A DNA stretch of 64,000 nt from contig NZ_RHUM01000005.1 in assembly GCF_003937915.1 (NCBI RefSeq), forward strand, positions 42,014-106,013, read 5' to 3'. The translations under genes and the position numbers were made by a program. Under the pieces are notes generated by a model that saw only the letters and a list, made by a program, of their open reading frames with translations, did no database searches and had not been told where the DNA came from. Shown piece after piece: positions 47,401 through 58,564 of this stretch (the first letter of the stretch is position 1; each line of letters starts with the position of its first letter). Source of the DNA: Erwinia sp. 198 (lineage in GTDB: Bacteria > Pseudomonadota > Gammaproteobacteria > Enterobacterales > Enterobacteriaceae).

Positions 47401-48887
47401 TGATAAGCTTCGCTACGGCTCACCGGCCCGGCAATGCGCGTCACCAGCTCAAACGCCTGCTCGAACTGGCTGTGCGCGGCCTGCGCCACGCTCATTTTCT
47501 GCTCCAGCATCAGCAGCCTGTCCGTGGCTTCCTGCTCTTTCGCGCGGAAGGTTTCCTGCCATTCCTGAGCGTTCTCAATAGTCAGCTCGCGGATCCGGCA
47601 AATTTCCTGAGCGCGCTGTAAGGCCGTCAGCGCCTGCTGGTACTGAATGGCGCGCGTTTGCTGTACGTCCAGCGCCTGCTGATAGTCGGCCAGCTGGCTT
47701 TTCAGCTCGTCCACTTCCAGCTCGGCGGCTTCCGCCCGCGCTTCGTTTTCTTCATGTACTTCGCGCGCTTCGGCAACGACCTCGTTCTGCTCTTCCAAAC
47801 GATAGGTCAGCTCATCGATATCGCCTTCGTAACGCTCGATTTTTTCCTGCTGGCGCATGGCGGTCTGCACCAGGTTAAGGTGATCGCTGGCGCTCTGGTA
47901 ATCCGTTTCCAGATCGCTTTCCGCCCCGCTATGCTCCGCCAGCTCGCGCGCCATTTCTACATGGCGATACTGCTCGGCGGCCAGCTGTTTACGGCTGCCG
48001 AAAAGCTCGCTGCGCTGCAGCATGGCGCCGTCCAGATGAACGCGGCGCTCGTTAGCGTGGCGCATATAGTCGGCGGCCACGTAGCTGGTCGCTTCTGAGA
48101 TAAGATGCTTAAAGAGATCGCGATCGGACTGCGTTACGCGGATCGCTTCCAGCGTCATCCGGTTTTCGCGCAGCGCCGCTTCCATATCCTGGAAAGCCTT
48201 ACGCACGCCGCCGTTTTCCGGCAGAAGGTAGTCACGCAGCGAGCGCGTAATGGCGCTGGAGATGCCGCCGTAAAGGGATGCCTCGATCAGACGGTAGTAT
48301 TTGCTGCGATCCGCCGCAGAGCGCAGACGACGCGCCACGATACCCAGATCGAACATCATCGAGTGGTATTCAGTAATGGAGTTGTACTGCTTAAACTGCA
48401 CGCTCTCCATCGCTTCAAATTTCTCTTTCAGCTCGCTGAGCGGCAGCACGCGAGCCTGACGAGCGTTAACCGTTTCCGTCAGGATCTCCGTCGGGTTAAT
48501 GGACGTTGGCAGGCCGTGAATACTGAACGGTCTGATATCGACTTTGCGGTCGCGGCCGGCGATTTGCTGCAGGCGCACGCCGACGATAACGCGCTGGTGC
48601 ACCGAGTTAACCACGTCCAGCGCCGCATAGCAGACGCCCGGCTTGAGCTTGCCGTGCAGGCCTTTGTCGCGCGAGCCGGAAGTAGCGCCCGCTTCCGTAG
48701 TGTTACGAAAGTGCAGCAGCGTCAGATCGGGGATCAGCGCGGTAACGAAAGCGGCCATCGTGGTCGATTTCCCCGCGCCGTTACCGCCGGACAGCGTGGT
48801 AACCAGTTCGTCAAGATCGAAGGTTCGGGCAAAAAAACCGTTCCAGTTAACCAGCGTTAGCGAGCGAAATTTTCCGCGTTCAATCAT
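44436..48887 (-). CDS. mukB: MukB, SMC-like chromosome condensin
   Basis: The protein is 1483 aa (1486 in E. coli). The N-terminal head has Walker [10 protein letters not shown] (residues 34-42). Long coiled-coil arms flank a hinge of about 125 residues near 665-790. The C-terminal head has signature-region [13 protein letters not shown] and Walker [12 protein letters not shown]. It forms the MukBEF complex that organises and segregates the chromosome and binds topoisomerase IV at the hinge. Its ATG overlaps the mukE stop by 4 bp, so expression is coupled. Confidence 0.98.
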   Translation of the reverse strand: MIERGKFRSLTLVNWNGFFARTFDLDELVTTLSGGNGAGKSTTMAAFVTALIPDLTLLHFRNTTEAGATSGSRDKGLHGKLKPGVCYAALDVVNSVHQRVIVGVRLQQIAGRDRKVDIRPFSIHGLPTSINPTEILTETVNARQARVLPLSELKEKFEAMESVQFKQYNSITEYHSMMFDLGIVARRLRSAADRSKYYRLIEASLYGGISSAITRSLRDYLLPENGGVRKAFQDMEAALRENRMTLEAIRVTQSDRDLFKHLISEATSYVAADYMRHANERRVHLDGAMLQRSELFGSRKQLAAEQYRHVEMARELAEHSGAESDLETDYQSASDHLNLVQTAMRQQEKIERYEGDIDELTYRLEEQNEVVAEAREVHEENEARAEAAELEVDELKSQLADYQQALDVQQTRAIQYQQALTALQRAQEICRIRELTIENAQEWQETFRAKEQEATDRLLMLEQKMSVAQAAHSQFEQAFELVTRIAGPVSRSEAYQTGRELLRDAGNQRYHADQLQSLRSRLSEMEQRLREQQEAERLLNEFCKKHGQQYAPEELEALQYELEARIEQLGESVADAGERRLAMRQELEQVRERIARLTRQAPQWLNAQEILTQLREQTGEALENGQQVTEHMQRLLERERETTVERDEVASRKREVESQIDRLSQPGGSEDARLNQLAERFGGVLLSEIYDDVTIEDAPYFSALYGPARHAIVVPDLSLVREQLDGLEECPEDLYLIEGDPQSFDDSVFNVEELQKAVVVKAGDRQWRYSRFPKVPLFGRAARENQLELLRTERETLAERYATLSFDVQKTQRLHQAFSRFIGGHLGVAFEPDPEAEIRQLNGRRGELERAISSHESENQQQRQQFDQAKEGVAQLNRLMPRVSLLLDETLQDRHEELLERLDEAQEAARFLQQHGAALAKLEPLVAVLQSDPEQHEQLKLDYQQAQQAQRDARQQAFAITEVVQRRAHFNYADSAGMLDGNSDLNEKLRRRLEQAEAERARAREQLRNHQAQLTQYSQLLASLKSSYDAKRDMLKELQQEMQAIGVQADASAEERARLRRDELYTALSNNRSRRNQLEKQLTFCEAEMDALQKKLKRVERDYHQSREQVVSAKAGWVAVLRMVKDNGVERRLHRRELAYLGGDELRSMSDKALGALRLAVADNEHLRDILRQSEDPKRPERKIEFFIAVYQHLRERIRQDIIRTDDPVEAIEQMEIELSRLSEELTAREQMLAISSRSVANIIRKTIQREQNRIRQLNQGLQSVSFGQVHSVRLNVNVRETHATLLDVLSEQHEQHQDLFKSQRLTFSEALAKLYQRLNPQIDMGQRTPQTIGEELLDYRNYLSMEVEVNRGSDGWLRAESGALSTGEAIGTGMSILVMVVQSWEEESRRLRGKDISPCRLLFLDEAARLDAKSIATLFELCDRLEMQLIIAAPENISPEKGTTYKLVRKVINNSEHVHVVGLRGFAAEPANISAEPAELSS

Positions 48888-49594
48888 TCTTCTTCCTCCG
48901 CCTGCCCGGCGTCGTTACCCTGCTCTTCTTCGTTCTGGCGGGCCTGGCCGCTTTCGGTAAACATTGCCTCGCCGTCTCTGATCATTCTCAGCTGCGCTTC
49001 GCGAGGATCGTCCCCGCTGCGCACGTCGGCGCCAAAGCGGAACACGGATTCGGTGATGCGGAACTTGCTGCTGTCATGGCCCATAAACCACACCATGCCC
49101 AGACGACGCAGGCGGCTTAAGGAGGCGCGCATTTTTTCATGCAGCTTCTGGCGATCCAGATCCGAACCGGTTGAGCGCTGGTTTACCAGCTTAAGCAGCT
49201 TGCTTTCATCCGCCAGCGTCAGCAGTTCGTCGTACAGCTCCTGCTGGGTGAAGATGCCTTCATTAGCCAGCCGCTCAGGGCTGAGGTAAAGCCAGCACAG
49301 GACTTTGCCCACCATCATATCCAGTTCGGAAAGCACCGAGCGCGCAATCAGCGTGGTAGAGCGCGGACGCAGATAGAAAAAACCTTCCGGCGCGCGGATA
49401 AGCTCCACGTTATAGCGCAGGTAAAACTCTTCCAGATATTCCTGGTAATCCATCAGAAAAGCGTGATTGTCCAGCTCTTCAATACCGATATGGCGGCCCG
49501 CGCGTAGCTGACTGTCGAGCGCGGGAAACAGCGGGTTAGCCAGCGCCATCGCCAGCTTAACCGGCATCACTTGTTCAATATTTATCGATGACAT
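48884..49594 (-). CDS. mukE: MukE, condensin subunit
   Basis: The protein is 236 aa (234 in E. coli), with two tandem winged-helix domains and an acidic Glu-rich C-terminal tail ([16 protein letters not shown]). The start at 49594 ([21 protein letters not shown]) aligns with the family and lies inside the last codons of mukF (20-bp overlap). A frame extending to 49621 has no family support. MukE dimers join MukF and DNA to the MukB heads. Confidence 0.96.
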   Translation of the reverse strand: MSSINIEQVMPVKLAMALANPLFPALDSQLRAGRHIGIEELDNHAFLMDYQEYLEEFYLRYNVELIRAPEGFFYLRPRSTTLIARSVLSELDMMVGKVLCWLYLSPERLANEGIFTQQELYDELLTLADESKLLKLVNQRSTGSDLDRQKLHEKMRASLSRLRRLGMVWFMGHDSSKFRITESVFRFGADVRSGDDPREAQLRMIRDGEAMFTESGQARQNEEEQGNDAGQAEEEE

Positions 49595-50897
49595 GCGCCT
49601 GTACCTTGGCTCCGTAATCATTAATGGCCTGCCACTCGGCGGGCAGACCGGAAAAATCAGCTTCGGCGACGCCTAAACGCACGGCCTGGTCGACCACGAT
49701 CCTTGCCACGTCAAAATGGCGGGCGCGGGGATATTGCGCCAGATAGTCGCGCATCACCACGCCCAGATTCAGCGGTTTTTGCTGGGCTTTATAGATGGCC
49801 AATGCTTCTTCGATCATGGCGGCCAGCTGCTCGCGAATTTCGCTCAGCTCTTCGTATTCCAGTTCGGCGGGCAGTTCGCCCATTACCTCTTCGTTACGCA
49901 GCGTCAGCTCTTCGTCACGCACGTCAAACAGGCGTTCGGCATTGGCGTAGGTCAGCGCCCACGGCGCGTCGAAATAGTTTTGCAGCGACTGACGCAGGCG
50001 CTGAGCGAAGACGCGATTTTTATCCATATCGATCGCGGTACGGATAAATTTATGCACGTGACGGTCATAGCCGATCCAGAGATCGATGGCCTGCTGGCCC
50101 CAGCTGATAATGCGGTCAAGTTTGTTTTGCAGATCGAATACCAGCTTGTCGATAAAGCCGAGGTCGGGACTGCCCAGCGTGGCGTCCTGGATCCGCAGCA
50201 GGTTGGCCTGCAGCTTGTCGCCTGCGGCTTCCAGCGTATCCTGCAGCTCGCGCAGCGTGCCGGAGGTTTCATTCAGCAGCATTTCGCAGCTTTCAATCGC
50301 CGCGCGCCAGTCTTTGTTGAGCAGCTGCGCGATATCGTCTTTCACCGCCTGCTGCTGCTCATCCATAATGCGCTGGGTAATATCAATGCTGTCAAAAATC
50401 TCAGCAACGGAATATTTCAGCGGCGCGAAAACGTTGCGATGCCAGTGAAAGTCATCGCCGTCTTCGTCCGCCGCGTCCGCTGCGCGCTTCAGCTCGCTTG
50501 CCACAATAGAAAGCTGCATGGAGAGCCGCAGCGTAGAGAACTCACGCTGGCGAATGTAGTAATCGGTGATGCCGATCGCGAGCGGCGTCAGGCGATAGAT
50601 AGCCTGCCCTTCGGCCTGTTCGCTGGTAAAGCGATTAAGCAAACGCTGCCGCACCATATCGTTGATAGCGTTGTTGGCGCGGACGCTGACGGTTTCGCTG
50701 GTCTGTTCAAATCCTTCGCTGACGTGACGGAAAGCGTCCGTAAGTTCGCCTTCGCTCATCTCGCCATCCATGCGCTCGCCGTTAAGCGTGGCGACCGCCA
50801 GCAAAAAAGCCAGACGTTCGGTAGGCAACGAGACGGAAAAATCATTTTTTCGCGCCCAGGCAACCAGCTCCGGTACTGTCTGGGAAAATTCACTCAT
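49575..50897 (-). CDS. mukF: MukF, kleisin of the Muk condensin
   Basis: The protein is 440 aa, identical in length to E. coli. The N-terminal winged-helix dimerisation domain (about 1-120), helical bundle and middle region, and C-terminal winged helix ([18 protein letters not shown]) contact the MukB heads. The start at 50897 ([20 protein letters not shown]) overlaps the end of cmoM by 4 bp. A longer frame to 50972 lies inside cmoM. It is the first condensin gene of cmoM-mukF-mukE-mukB. Confidence 0.97.
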   Translation of the reverse strand: MSEFSQTVPELVAWARKNDFSVSLPTERLAFLLAVATLNGERMDGEMSEGELTDAFRHVSEGFEQTSETVSVRANNAINDMVRQRLLNRFTSEQAEGQAIYRLTPLAIGITDYYIRQREFSTLRLSMQLSIVASELKRAADAADEDGDDFHWHRNVFAPLKYSVAEIFDSIDITQRIMDEQQQAVKDDIAQLLNKDWRAAIESCEMLLNETSGTLRELQDTLEAAGDKLQANLLRIQDATLGSPDLGFIDKLVFDLQNKLDRIISWGQQAIDLWIGYDRHVHKFIRTAIDMDKNRVFAQRLRQSLQNYFDAPWALTYANAERLFDVRDEELTLRNEEVMGELPAELEYEELSEIREQLAAMIEEALAIYKAQQKPLNLGVVMRDYLAQYPRARHFDVARIVVDQAVRLGVAEADFSGLPAEWQAINDYGAKVQAHVIDKY

Positions 50898-51676
50898 GCT
50901 TCGTCCTTTATGGGCTTCCGCGCTGTTACGTGGATATAGCGACCCAAACTTAAAAATGGCTCCTGGCGACAAAAGCGCTTTTCCAGCGCCAGGATCTCGT
51001 CAAATCGTTCTGTTTGTTTGTGCTTATCGCGCATGTAGTCGTGAAAAACGCGCACGCCGGCCTTGCTTTCGACGGTGAAGCCGATCTCCGCCAGCCAGCG
51101 AAAGACCTGCTCCGGATCACGCGGATAGTCCGGCGACAGGGTTTTACGTTTGCGCTTGCGCAAATCGGCCTGCATATAGCCAAAGTTGCCCAGCACCAGC
51201 GTCTGCATCATCAGCCCGTTGAGGTTGTAAAACATCAGCGAGAGCACGCCGCCGGGCGCCAGCGTATTGTAAAGCGCGGCCAGTACCGCCTCCGGCTCGG
51301 CGACCCATTCAAGCACAGCGTGAAACAATACCAGATCGACAGGCTGAACCAAATGCTGACCGACTTCCTGCGCGCTGATTTGTCTGAATTCCATGTGGTC
51401 GCTCACACCTTGCTCGCTGGCGTTAAGGCGCGCGCGCTGCAGCATTTCTTCGGATAAATCGCATAGCAGAACCTGATGGCCAAGGCTGGCCAGCCCGCAG
51501 CTGATTTGGCCTTCGCCGCCGCCCGCATCCAACACGCTCAGCGGCCTTTGCGGCAGCGTCGTCAGTATTGCCTCCAGCTCCTGCCAGACAATGGCCTGGC
51601 GAATACGGCCTTTGGTAGTGCCGTAGATATTCTGCGAAAATTTTTCCGCGATATCATCAAAGTTGCGATCCTGCAT
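50894..51676 (-). CDS. cmoM: CmoM, tRNA mcmo5U34 methyltransferase
   Basis: A 260-aa class I SAM methyltransferase (261 in E. coli, formerly SmtA). The SAM-binding motif [12 protein letters not shown] lies near residues 43-55, with the acidic loop LCDLSEEML. It methylates the carboxyl of cmo5U34, giving mcmo5U in tRNAs including tRNA-Ser(UGA), the species duplicated at the start of this window. It is first in the muk operon. Its upstream region to elyC (51677-51805) is divergent. Confidence 0.95.
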   Translation of the reverse strand: MQDRNFDDIAEKFSQNIYGTTKGRIRQAIVWQELEAILTTLPQRPLSVLDAGGGEGQISCGLASLGHQVLLCDLSEEMLQRARLNASEQGVSDHMEFRQISAQEVGQHLVQPVDLVLFHAVLEWVAEPEAVLAALYNTLAPGGVLSLMFYNLNGLMMQTLVLGNFGYMQADLRKRKRKTLSPDYPRDPEQVFRWLAEIGFTVESKAGVRVFHDYMRDKHKQTERFDEILALEKRFCRQEPFLSLGRYIHVTARKPIKDEA

Positions 51677-51805
51677 AAGCGGGCTCCGGGCTGGGCAAAA
51701 GGGTGAATCCGGCGGCTATTTTGGCATACACTGAGGGAGAATGAACCTTTCCGTCACTGCTTCGCTTTCGGGTGGCGTTTTTTCGGACAAAAGGAAGCTG
51801 TTTTT

Positions 51806-52597
51806 ATGCTTTTTACGCTTAAAAAAGCGATTGGCGGCCTGCTGCTGCCCTTGCCGCTGCTGCTGTTAGTGATGGCGGTCGGGCTTTTTCTGCTCTGGCG
51901 CAGCCGCTGGCAAAAAACCGGGAAAATTATACTCTCTTCTGCCTGGCTAATCTTGTTATTGATCAGCCTTCAGCCCGTTGCTGATAGCCTGCTGGCACCT
52001 ATTGAGAACCGTTTCGCTACGTGGCAGGAGAACCGGAAGGTGGACTACGTCGTGGTGCTGGGCGGCGGCTATACGTGGGATCCGCAGTGGGCACCGGGAT
52101 CGAATATGATCGGCAACAGTTTGCCGAGGCTGGTAGAAGGGATCCGTTTGTGGCGTGAAAATCCCGGATCGACGCTGATCTTTACCGGCGCGGCCGCGCA
52201 GAACAATCCCGTCAGCTCGGCGGAAGTTACGGCCAGAGTAGCGCAGTCATTAGGCGTACCGCGCAGCGCCATTATTACGCTGGATAAGCCACGCGATACC
52301 AGCCAGGAGGCGCGGGAGGTGGCTAAAGTGGTTGGCCACCGCCCTTTCCTGCTGGTGACCTCCGCCTCGCATCTGCCGCGCGCCATGCTGTTTTTTCAAC
52401 AGCAGGGGCTGGATCCGCTGCCCGCGCCGGCTAATCAGCTGGCTATCGCCTCGCCGCTGAATGCGTGGGAGAAAGCCATCCCCTCCTCGCAGTGGCTTGG
52501 TCACAGCGAGCGCGCCATCTATGAGACGCTGGGCCGGCTCTGGCAAAAGATAACCTCGCCCTCACTCAAGCCAGGGCAGCAGGGAGCGGGCGGCTAA
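51806..52597 (+). CDS. elyC: ElyC, envelope biogenesis factor (DUF218)
   Basis: The protein is 263 aa (259 in E. coli). Two N-terminal membrane helices (about 11-31 and 38-58) are followed by a periplasmic DUF218 domain with VVLGGGYTWD and the conserved TSASHLPRAMLFFQ. E. coli ElyC supports peptidoglycan precursor supply at low temperature and envelope protein folding. The start has AAAGGAAG upstream. Its last 12 codons overlap the end of ycbJ on the other strand. Confidence 0.93.
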   Translation: MLFTLKKAIGGLLLPLPLLLLVMAVGLFLLWRSRWQKTGKIILSSAWLILLLISLQPVADSLLAPIENRFATWQENRKVDYVVVLGGGYTWDPQWAPGSNMIGNSLPRLVEGIRLWRENPGSTLIFTGAAAQNNPVSSAEVTARVAQSLGVPRSAIITLDKPRDTSQEAREVAKVVGHRPFLLVTSASHLPRAMLFFQQQGLDPLPAPANQLAIASPLNAWEKAIPSSQWLGHSERAIYETLGRLWQKITSPSLKPGQQGAGG

Positions 52598-53455
52598 ATC
52601 GAAGCGGTCGCGGTTGAAACGGCCGGTATGGATCAGCCGATCCGCCTCTTCCCACAGCATGTAAAGCCAGCGTCTGGCGATAAATCCTTCCGCGACCGGC
52701 GCCTGTTGCAGATAGCGGAACAGCAGCGCTTCCGCCTGACCTTCCTCACTCAGGCGGAACAGCTCGTACTCACGCGGCGCCCAGAGCGTTCTGCCGGGGT
52801 TGATCATCGACAGCAGCTGGTCGCTCCAGGCCTCCTTCAGCATATTGCTGAGCGACAGGTTGCCGTGCACCAGCACGCAGGGATCGTCGAAGTCATCAAA
52901 AAGCGCGCAGAGGTTCTGCCGACAGCGAAAGAGAAACCGGTGATCTTCCATCGTCAGCCGCTCCGGGCGCATATAGCTCAGCGTTGACCACCACACCTCA
53001 ACCCGCTGTTTATACCAGGCGGGCCAGTTGTTCTCCTGCGTGCTGTCTACCGTACCGACCAGGCCGTGGCTGTCGATGCGATGCCAGGCCAGCAGCGCGG
53101 CGACGATCTGATCCTGCAGCTGCTGCCAGCGGGCCGGCGTGCGGGTTGGCGCTTCGACCGAAACGCCGCCCATGCGCTCAATCAGCAGGATCTCATGCTG
53201 CGGCGGCAGCTGGCTGACGATCAGCCCGTATACCGTCGGCATACGCACGGTGCTTTCACGTGCCAGCATCGACAGCTTATAGGCTTCCTGCGAGGCTATT
53301 CCTTTGGTATTGAAGTATTTTGCCATCAGCGGCAGAGAGTGGCCTTTCCTGTCGTAAAGCGAGTAGAGGCTGGCATAAGGCTGTTCGCTGATGCATTCGA
53401 GACGGCTTAGCGTCTCACCCAGCACTATCGAAAGTTCTGAACGAAGATGTTCCAT
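52562..53455 (-). CDS. ycbJ: YcbJ, phosphotransferase/aminoglycoside-kinase-like protein
   Basis: The protein is 297 aa, identical in length to E. coli YcbJ. It has an APH/choline-kinase-like fold with the Brenner-type motif VLVHGNLSLSNML (about 215-227) in place of the usual HxDxxxxN, so kinase activity is doubtful. The function is unknown. The start at 53455 (MEHLRSELSIVLGETLSRLE) aligns with the family. A longer frame to 53512 does not. It overlaps elyC tail to tail by 36 bp. Confidence 0.9.
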   Translation of the reverse strand: MEHLRSELSIVLGETLSRLECISEQPYASLYSLYDRKGHSLPLMAKYFNTKGIASQEAYKLSMLARESTVRMPTVYGLIVSQLPPQHEILLIERMGGVSVEAPTRTPARWQQLQDQIVAALLAWHRIDSHGLVGTVDSTQENNWPAWYKQRVEVWWSTLSYMRPERLTMEDHRFLFRCRQNLCALFDDFDDPCVLVHGNLSLSNMLKEAWSDQLLSMINPGRTLWAPREYELFRLSEEGQAEALLFRYLQQAPVAEGFIARRWLYMLWEEADRLIHTGRFNRDRFDLAARSLLPWLE

Positions 53456-53524
53456 CTGCTGCTCCTGATCGCAAGCGAAGTCGGATTGCCGTTTTTTTCC
53501 TGGTAATAGCAAGAAGCAGAGAAC

Positions 53525-53544
53525 CAGGGCCGCTGCCGGCCCTG
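53525..53544 (-). terminator. Hairpin downstream of kdsB
   Basis: CAGGGCCG-GCAG-CGGCCCTG is a perfect 8-bp stem with a tetraloop, 8 bp past the kdsB stop. It is followed only by a modest pyrimidine-rich tract (GTTCTCTGCTTCTT), so terminator function is likely but imperfect. Confidence 0.6.
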
Positions 53545-53551
53545 AAAATAT

Positions 53552-54298
53552 TTACTGCATGGCTGCCCGCACGCGTTCCAGATCTTCCGGCGTATCAACA
53601 CCCGCGCCCGGAACGGCCTGCGCCACGTCAACATGGATTTTTTCGCCGTACCACAGCACCCGCAGCTGTTCTAGCAGCTCAATCTGCTCCAGCGGGCTGG
53701 TCTGCCAGCTGACATAGCGGCGGATAAAGCCGGCACGATAGCCGTAAATGCCGATATGGCGCAGAAAATGATCGCCAATCGCCTGCTGTGAGACGGCAAA
53801 ACGCTCGCGGTCCCACGGAATGGTCGCGCGCGAAAAATAGAGCGCGTTGCCCTGCGCATCCCTGACCACCTTCACGGCATTAGGGTTAAACGCTTCTTCC
53901 GCTGACTCGACTGGCACCGCCAGCGTCGCCATGCCTACGCTGCTTTTCGCCAGATTATCTGCCACCTGCCGAATGATGACCGGCGGGATCATCGGCTCAT
54001 CGCCCTGCACGTTGACGATCACCGTCTCGTCAGGGAAACGGTATTTCTCAATCACCTCGGCCAGCCGTTCCGTGCCGGACTGATGATCGGCTCGCGTCAT
54101 GCAAACTTCGCCGCCCGCCGCTTCTACAGCGCGCGCGACGTCATTGTTATCCGTAGCGACAATAACGCGCTCGGCTCCTGATTCACGCGCGCGTTCCATT
54201 ACATGCACGATCATCGGCTTGCCGTGGATATCGACCAGCGGTTTTCCGGGCAGCCTGGTGGAAGCGTAGCGCGCCGGAATAATAGCGACGAAGCTCAT
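53552..54298 (-). CDS. kdsB: KdsB, CMP-KDO synthetase
   Basis: A 248-aa cytidylyltransferase, the E. coli length. The N-terminal nucleotide-binding stretch [15 protein letters not shown], the [10 protein letters not shown] motif and AVKVV...[15 protein letters not shown] are conserved. It activates KDO with CTP for the inner core of lipopolysaccharide. Its ATG overlaps ycaR by 4 bp. It lies in the group with lpxK and msbA, which complete and export lipid A. Confidence 0.97.
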   Translation of the reverse strand: MSFVAIIPARYASTRLPGKPLVDIHGKPMIVHVMERARESGAERVIVATDNNDVARAVEAAGGEVCMTRADHQSGTERLAEVIEKYRFPDETVIVNVQGDEPMIPPVIIRQVADNLAKSSVGMATLAVPVESAEEAFNPNAVKVVRDAQGNALYFSRATIPWDRERFAVSQQAIGDHFLRHIGIYGYRAGFIRRYVSWQTSPLEQIELLEQLRVLWYGEKIHVDVAQAVPGAGVDTPEDLERVRAAMQ

Positions 54299-54477
54299 GG
54301 ATGCGTCTCTTCCAGCGTCAGCGAGCGCGCTTCCGTTTCAAGCAGAACGGGAATGCCGTCGCGCACCGGATAAGCCAGCCCGTCAGGCTTGCAGATAAGT
54401 TCCTGACGATCTTTATTGTAATACAGCTTACCGTGACAAACCGGGCAAGCAACGATTTCAAGCAAACGATGATCCAT
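54295..54477 (-). CDS. ycaR: YcaR, Trm112-like small protein (UPF0434)
   Basis: A 60-aa protein, the same length as E. coli YcaR. The sequence starts [20 protein letters not shown], giving one CxxC pair plus a third Cys in LICKPDG, and ends with GIPVLLE. That is a degenerate Trm112-type zinc ribbon with only three cysteines. The function is unknown. The tight 4-bp overlap with kdsB suggests co-translation. Confidence 0.93.
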   Translation of the reverse strand: MDHRLLEIVACPVCHGKLYYNKDRQELICKPDGLAYPVRDGIPVLLETEARSLTLEETHP

Positions 54478-54557
54478 GGTGTCTCCCTGGTGGATCCGAT
54501 CAGACAGAACGTTAGAATATCATAGCTCGCGGTTGAGCGGTTAACCTCCCCGCTGGC

Positions 54558-55763
54558 TTAAAGCGCCCATTCTTTTGGCCAGGTCGCGGCCAGTTCCGCA
54601 GGCAGGTTTAGTAGATGTACTTTTTGTGCACCCTGCCAGCGGGCAAAACGGCTGATGGCCTGCTGAAGATCGGTCAGCAGCCCGGTGGTAAGCCTCACGC
54701 CCGGCTCCAGCCACAGCTGCCTGATCAGCAAAACTTTTTCTTTGCGCTGCATTTTGGCATCCAGCCGCCCTTTTAGCGCCCCGCGATGCAGTATCGGCAA
54801 AACAAAGTAGCCATACTGGCGCTTCGCTTCCGGCGTATAGCATTCAAGGCGATAGGAGAAGTTAAACAGTTCCAGCGCCCGCTTGCGATCCCACACCACC
54901 GGATCGAAAGGCGACAGCAGCGCAGTATGCGTGGCCTGGCTTTTTTGCTCCAGCATCGGCAGCTGCGAGTGATGGAGATAACACTGCCCTAACGTTTCGA
55001 CCTCCACCGGCACTACCGTGCCCGCCTCAATCCACTCTGCCAGCTGCTCTTTTACCGGCGCACGCTTCAGGCGATAGTAATCTGCCAGCCACCCGGCCCG
55101 GAAAAGACCCAGACTTTGCGCACTGTTGCATAACATTTGCCTGACCGCCTCTTTCTCTTCCAGCGCGTGCAGCGCATCATCCCATTCCGGCAGCACCCGC
55201 TGACGAAGGTCGTAAACCCGCTGGAAATTACGCCGTTCGACCACCATCAATTCCCCGGCGGTAAATAAGTTTTCCAGATGGCGCTTGTGCGGTTTCCAGC
55301 ACCACCAGCCGGACTGCTGCCCCGGCGGCGCGGTGAAGTCGGCCGATCTTACCGGCCCGTGCGCTTTGATATGCGCCAGCAGCTGCGCGACCTCCTGCCG
55401 TCGCGCCTCTGCCCATTCGCCGTTATATTTCCAGCCCATAGCCTGCGGCGAAAGCATACGGTGTCGCAGCAGCGGATAATCCTCAGCAGGGATAAAACAG
55501 GCCTCATGCGCCCAGTATTCAAACAGCCTGCCACCAGCCAGAGCCTCTTCCAGCCACCCGGCCGGATAGTCGCCAAGACGGCTGAACAGCACCAGATACG
55601 GACTGCGGGCGACTACATGGATGGTGTCAATTTGCAGCAGAGACATTTGCCGCACGCAATTAAGCAGATCGGTAAACCGCGCTTTTCGCCGCGGCGGACG
55701 AAGCAGCTCCTGAGCGGCAAGATGAATATGGCGAGCCTGAGTTAGTGAGAGAGAAATCGACAT
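54558..55763 (-). CDS. ycaQ: YcaQ, HTH_42-family DNA glycosylase (interstrand crosslink repair)
   Basis: The protein is 401 aa (410 in E. coli). Winged-helix tandem architecture of the HTH_42/AlkZ superfamily is inferred from the conserved HxxLxAQ-like N terminus and central HLENLFTAGELMV. The catalytic QxD motif, here Gln44-Ile45-Asp46 (LLQIDTIHVV), marks the YcaQ branch. That branch unhooks nitrogen-mustard crosslinks and excises N7-alkylguanine. It lies between lpxK and ycaR with gaps of 39 and 80 bp. Confidence 0.92.
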   Translation of the reverse strand: MSISLSLTQARHIHLAAQELLRPPRRKARFTDLLNCVRQMSLLQIDTIHVVARSPYLVLFSRLGDYPAGWLEEALAGGRLFEYWAHEACFIPAEDYPLLRHRMLSPQAMGWKYNGEWAEARRQEVAQLLAHIKAHGPVRSADFTAPPGQQSGWWCWKPHKRHLENLFTAGELMVVERRNFQRVYDLRQRVLPEWDDALHALEEKEAVRQMLCNSAQSLGLFRAGWLADYYRLKRAPVKEQLAEWIEAGTVVPVEVETLGQCYLHHSQLPMLEQKSQATHTALLSPFDPVVWDRKRALELFNFSYRLECYTPEAKRQYGYFVLPILHRGALKGRLDAKMQRKEKVLLIRQLWLEPGVRLTTGLLTDLQQAISRFARWQGAQKVHLLNLPAELAATWPKEWAL

Positions 55764-55802
55764 AATGCACCTGTATTCACATAGTGCATTCAGTTTAGCG
55801 AG

Positions 55803-56783
55803 TTATTTTTGCGTAAGGGCAATAATGCGGTTCAGCAGCGCGTCGGCCCCATCCGTCGGCAGCGCCGCATCCACCGGCAGATACCACCAGTTAGCCGCGG
55901 CAAAGCGGCTGGCTTTGACCGCATCCTTCTCCGTCATCAGCAGCGCCTGGCCTGCAGCCGCCAGCGGGGCCAGCTGCGCCTCGCTGTAGGCCTGGTGATC
56001 GGCGAAAGAGACTTCCTTAATCGGGATAATGCCCAGCTGACGTAGCGTGGCAAAAAAACGCGGCGGATGACCGATGCCCGCCATAGCGACCACGTCACCA
56101 AGCGAGGCCGCAGAGCGGGTTTCGCCGGTTTGCAGGTTGACCGCAAGGCCGGGCGTCAGGCGCATTGCTATTTCACCAGCCAGCGCGGCGCCGCCGTTAG
56201 TAATGACCGCATCCACCGTCTGCAGGCGTGATGCCCGCTCGCGCATTGGCCCGGCTGGCAGCCACCAGCCGTTGCCAAATCGACGCTGGCCATCAATAAC
56301 AACTATTTCAAAATCTCTTGCCAGCGCATAATGCTGCAGGCCGTCATCGGTGACAATAATATCCACCTCGCCCTGCGCCAGCAGCGCCTGCACCGCGTCT
56401 TTACGGCGGGGAGAAACGGCCACCGCCGCGCCGGTGCGGCGATAGATCAGTACCGGTTCGTCACCCGCCTCGTTAGTGGTCGTATTGCCATTGAGCACCA
56501 GCGGATAAGCTTCTGCTTTACCGCCGTAGCCTCTGGATACCACGCCTGGCCGCAGACCGCGCTGCTGCAGTGCCTGCACCAGCCAAATCACCACCGGCGT
56601 TTTGCCATTGCCGCCCGCCGTCAGATTCCCGACCACGACCACGGGTACCGGCGCGCGCCAGGCCTTTCGCCAGCCCTGACGATAGCTAAAGCGGATCAGG
56701 CTGGCGATCAGCCCATACAGCCAGCTGAACGGCAGCAGAAGCCGCCAGAGACCGGACCGACCGCTCCAGAGGCGCTCAATCAT
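55803..56783 (-). CDS. lpxK: LpxK, tetraacyldisaccharide 4'-kinase
   Basis: A 326-aa membrane-associated kinase (328 in E. coli). An N-terminal helix is followed by the P-loop [13 protein letters not shown] (about 54-66), the catalytic-region VTDDGLQHY and a Rossmann-like second domain. It phosphorylates the lipid A precursor at the 4' position using ATP. Its start overlaps the msbA stop by 4 bp, the usual msbA-lpxK coupling. Confidence 0.97.
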   Translation of the reverse strand: MIERLWSGRSGLWRLLLPFSWLYGLIASLIRFSYRQGWRKAWRAPVPVVVVGNLTAGGNGKTPVVIWLVQALQQRGLRPGVVSRGYGGKAEAYPLVLNGNTTTNEAGDEPVLIYRRTGAAVAVSPRRKDAVQALLAQGEVDIIVTDDGLQHYALARDFEIVVIDGQRRFGNGWWLPAGPMRERASRLQTVDAVITNGGAALAGEIAMRLTPGLAVNLQTGETRSAASLGDVVAMAGIGHPPRFFATLRQLGIIPIKEVSFADHQAYSEAQLAPLAAAGQALLMTEKDAVKASRFAAANWWYLPVDAALPTDGADALLNRIIALTQK

Positions 56784-58528
56784 TGACCAAACTGCATCTT
56801 ATGAAGCTGAGCGTAGGCGCCCTGGCGCGCTAACAGCTCGGTATGGCTGCCGCGCTCCACAATATGCCCATCCTCAACCACAACGATTTCATCTGCCTTT
56901 TCAATAGTGGAAAGGCGATGGGCAATAACCAGCGAGGTACGGTTTTTTTGTAGCTCATCCAGCGCCGACTGAATAGCGCGCTCCGACTCGGTATCCAGCG
57001 CGGAAGTAGCCTCATCCAGGATCAGGATCGGGCAGTCACGCAGCAGCGCGCGGGCAATAGCGATACGCTGGCGCTGGCCGCCGGAAAGCAGCACGCCGTT
57101 TTCACCAATGACCGTATCCAGCCCGTTATCCATTTTACTGATAAAGTCCATAGCGTGCGCCATCGTTGCCGCTTTTTCGATATCTTCCCGGCTGTACTGC
57201 TCGTTGCGAGCGTAGGCGATATTATTAGCCACCGTGTCGTTAAACAGATGCACGTTTTGCGAGACTAAAGCGACCTGATTTCGCAACGAGCTGAGCGTAT
57301 ATTCACGCAGATCGTGTCCATCCATCAGAATTTCGCCCTGTTGGATATCGTAAAAACGCGTCATCAGGCTGGCGATGGTGGATTTACCCGATCCGGACCG
57401 TCCCACCAGCGCGACGGTTTTGCCTTCCGGGATCGCCAGGTTGATATTATGCAGCGCAGGCGTTTCACGTCCCGGATAGGTAAAGGTCACGTTGCGGAAC
57501 TCCACATCGCCGCGAGCACGCTCAATCACGCGCGTACCCGTATCAACTTCCTGCTCGCTGTCGAGAATGGAGAAAAGCGTCTGGCAGGCGGCCATGCCGC
57601 GCTGGAACTGGGCGTTAACGTTCGTCAGCGATTTCAGCGGGCGCATCAACCCAAACATGGAGGTAAAGACGACGGTAATCGTGCCCGGCGTCAGGGTTGC
57701 CATGACGCTTGGGAAGCTGGCAGCATACAGAACAAAAGCCAGCGCCAGCGAAGCAATAAGCTGAATAATAGGATCGGACACTGAAGAAGCGGAAACCAGT
57801 TTCATCCCCTGCTGACGCATCCGATTGCTGACGCGGTCAAAACGCTGGGTTTCGATTTTCTGTCCGCCAAAAATCAGCACTTCTTTATGCCCTTTCAGCA
57901 TCTGTTCTGCGCTGGTGGTCACCTGGCCCATGGTGTTTTGCATGCTTTTACTGATATTACGAAAGCGTTTTGACACCATCCGGATCGCAAAGGAGACCAC
58001 CGGCGCCAGCAGTATCAGGATTAGCGACAGCTGCCAGCTGTAATAAAACATCATAATAAACAGGCCGATGATTGACGCGCCTTCGCGCACTACCGTTACC
58101 AGCGCGCTGGAAGACGATGAGGCGACCTGTTCCGAATCATAAGTAATGCGCGACAGCAACGTGCCGGTAGATTGCTGATCGAAGAAAGCAACCGGCATCC
58201 CCATCATATGGCTGAAAAGACGCCGACGCATCGACATCACCACGTTGCCCGATACCCAGGAGATGCAGTAGCTTGAGATATAGCTTGATATGCCGCGTAC
58301 CAGCATCAGGCCGATAACGGCGAGGGGCATCCAGACCAGTACGGAGGAGTCCGCTTTACCAAAACCATCATCGAGCAGTGGCTTAAGTAAGGACATCATC
58401 AGCACATCGCCCGCTGCGTTGATAATAAGCGCAACGGAGGAGACGGCCAGCCCCGGTTTAAAGGGTTTGATCATCGGCCAGAGGCGTCGAAAGGTCTGCC
58501 AGGTGGAGAGATCTTTGTCCTGATGCAT
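56780..58528 (-). CDS. msbA: MsbA, lipid A flippase
   Basis: A 582-aa half-size ABC exporter, the E. coli length. Six membrane helices come first, then the ATPase domain with Walker [10 protein letters not shown] (about 376-384), signature LLSGGQRQR and Walker [15 protein letters not shown]. It flips core-lipid A across the inner membrane. Together with lpxK and kdsB it forms the local LPS-assembly cluster. Confidence 0.98.
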   Translation of the reverse strand: MHQDKDLSTWQTFRRLWPMIKPFKPGLAVSSVALIINAAGDVLMMSLLKPLLDDGFGKADSSVLVWMPLAVIGLMLVRGISSYISSYCISWVSGNVVMSMRRRLFSHMMGMPVAFFDQQSTGTLLSRITYDSEQVASSSSSALVTVVREGASIIGLFIMMFYYSWQLSLILILLAPVVSFAIRMVSKRFRNISKSMQNTMGQVTTSAEQMLKGHKEVLIFGGQKIETQRFDRVSNRMRQQGMKLVSASSVSDPIIQLIASLALAFVLYAASFPSVMATLTPGTITVVFTSMFGLMRPLKSLTNVNAQFQRGMAACQTLFSILDSEQEVDTGTRVIERARGDVEFRNVTFTYPGRETPALHNINLAIPEGKTVALVGRSGSGKSTIASLMTRFYDIQQGEILMDGHDLREYTLSSLRNQVALVSQNVHLFNDTVANNIAYARNEQYSREDIEKAATMAHAMDFISKMDNGLDTVIGENGVLLSGGQRQRIAIARALLRDCPILILDEATSALDTESERAIQSALDELQKNRTSLVIAHRLSTIEKADEIVVVEDGHIVERGSHTELLARQGAYAQLHKMQFGQ

Positions 58529-58564
58529 GAGTTAACCAGCTTCCAATTGAAATAGCCGCTCATT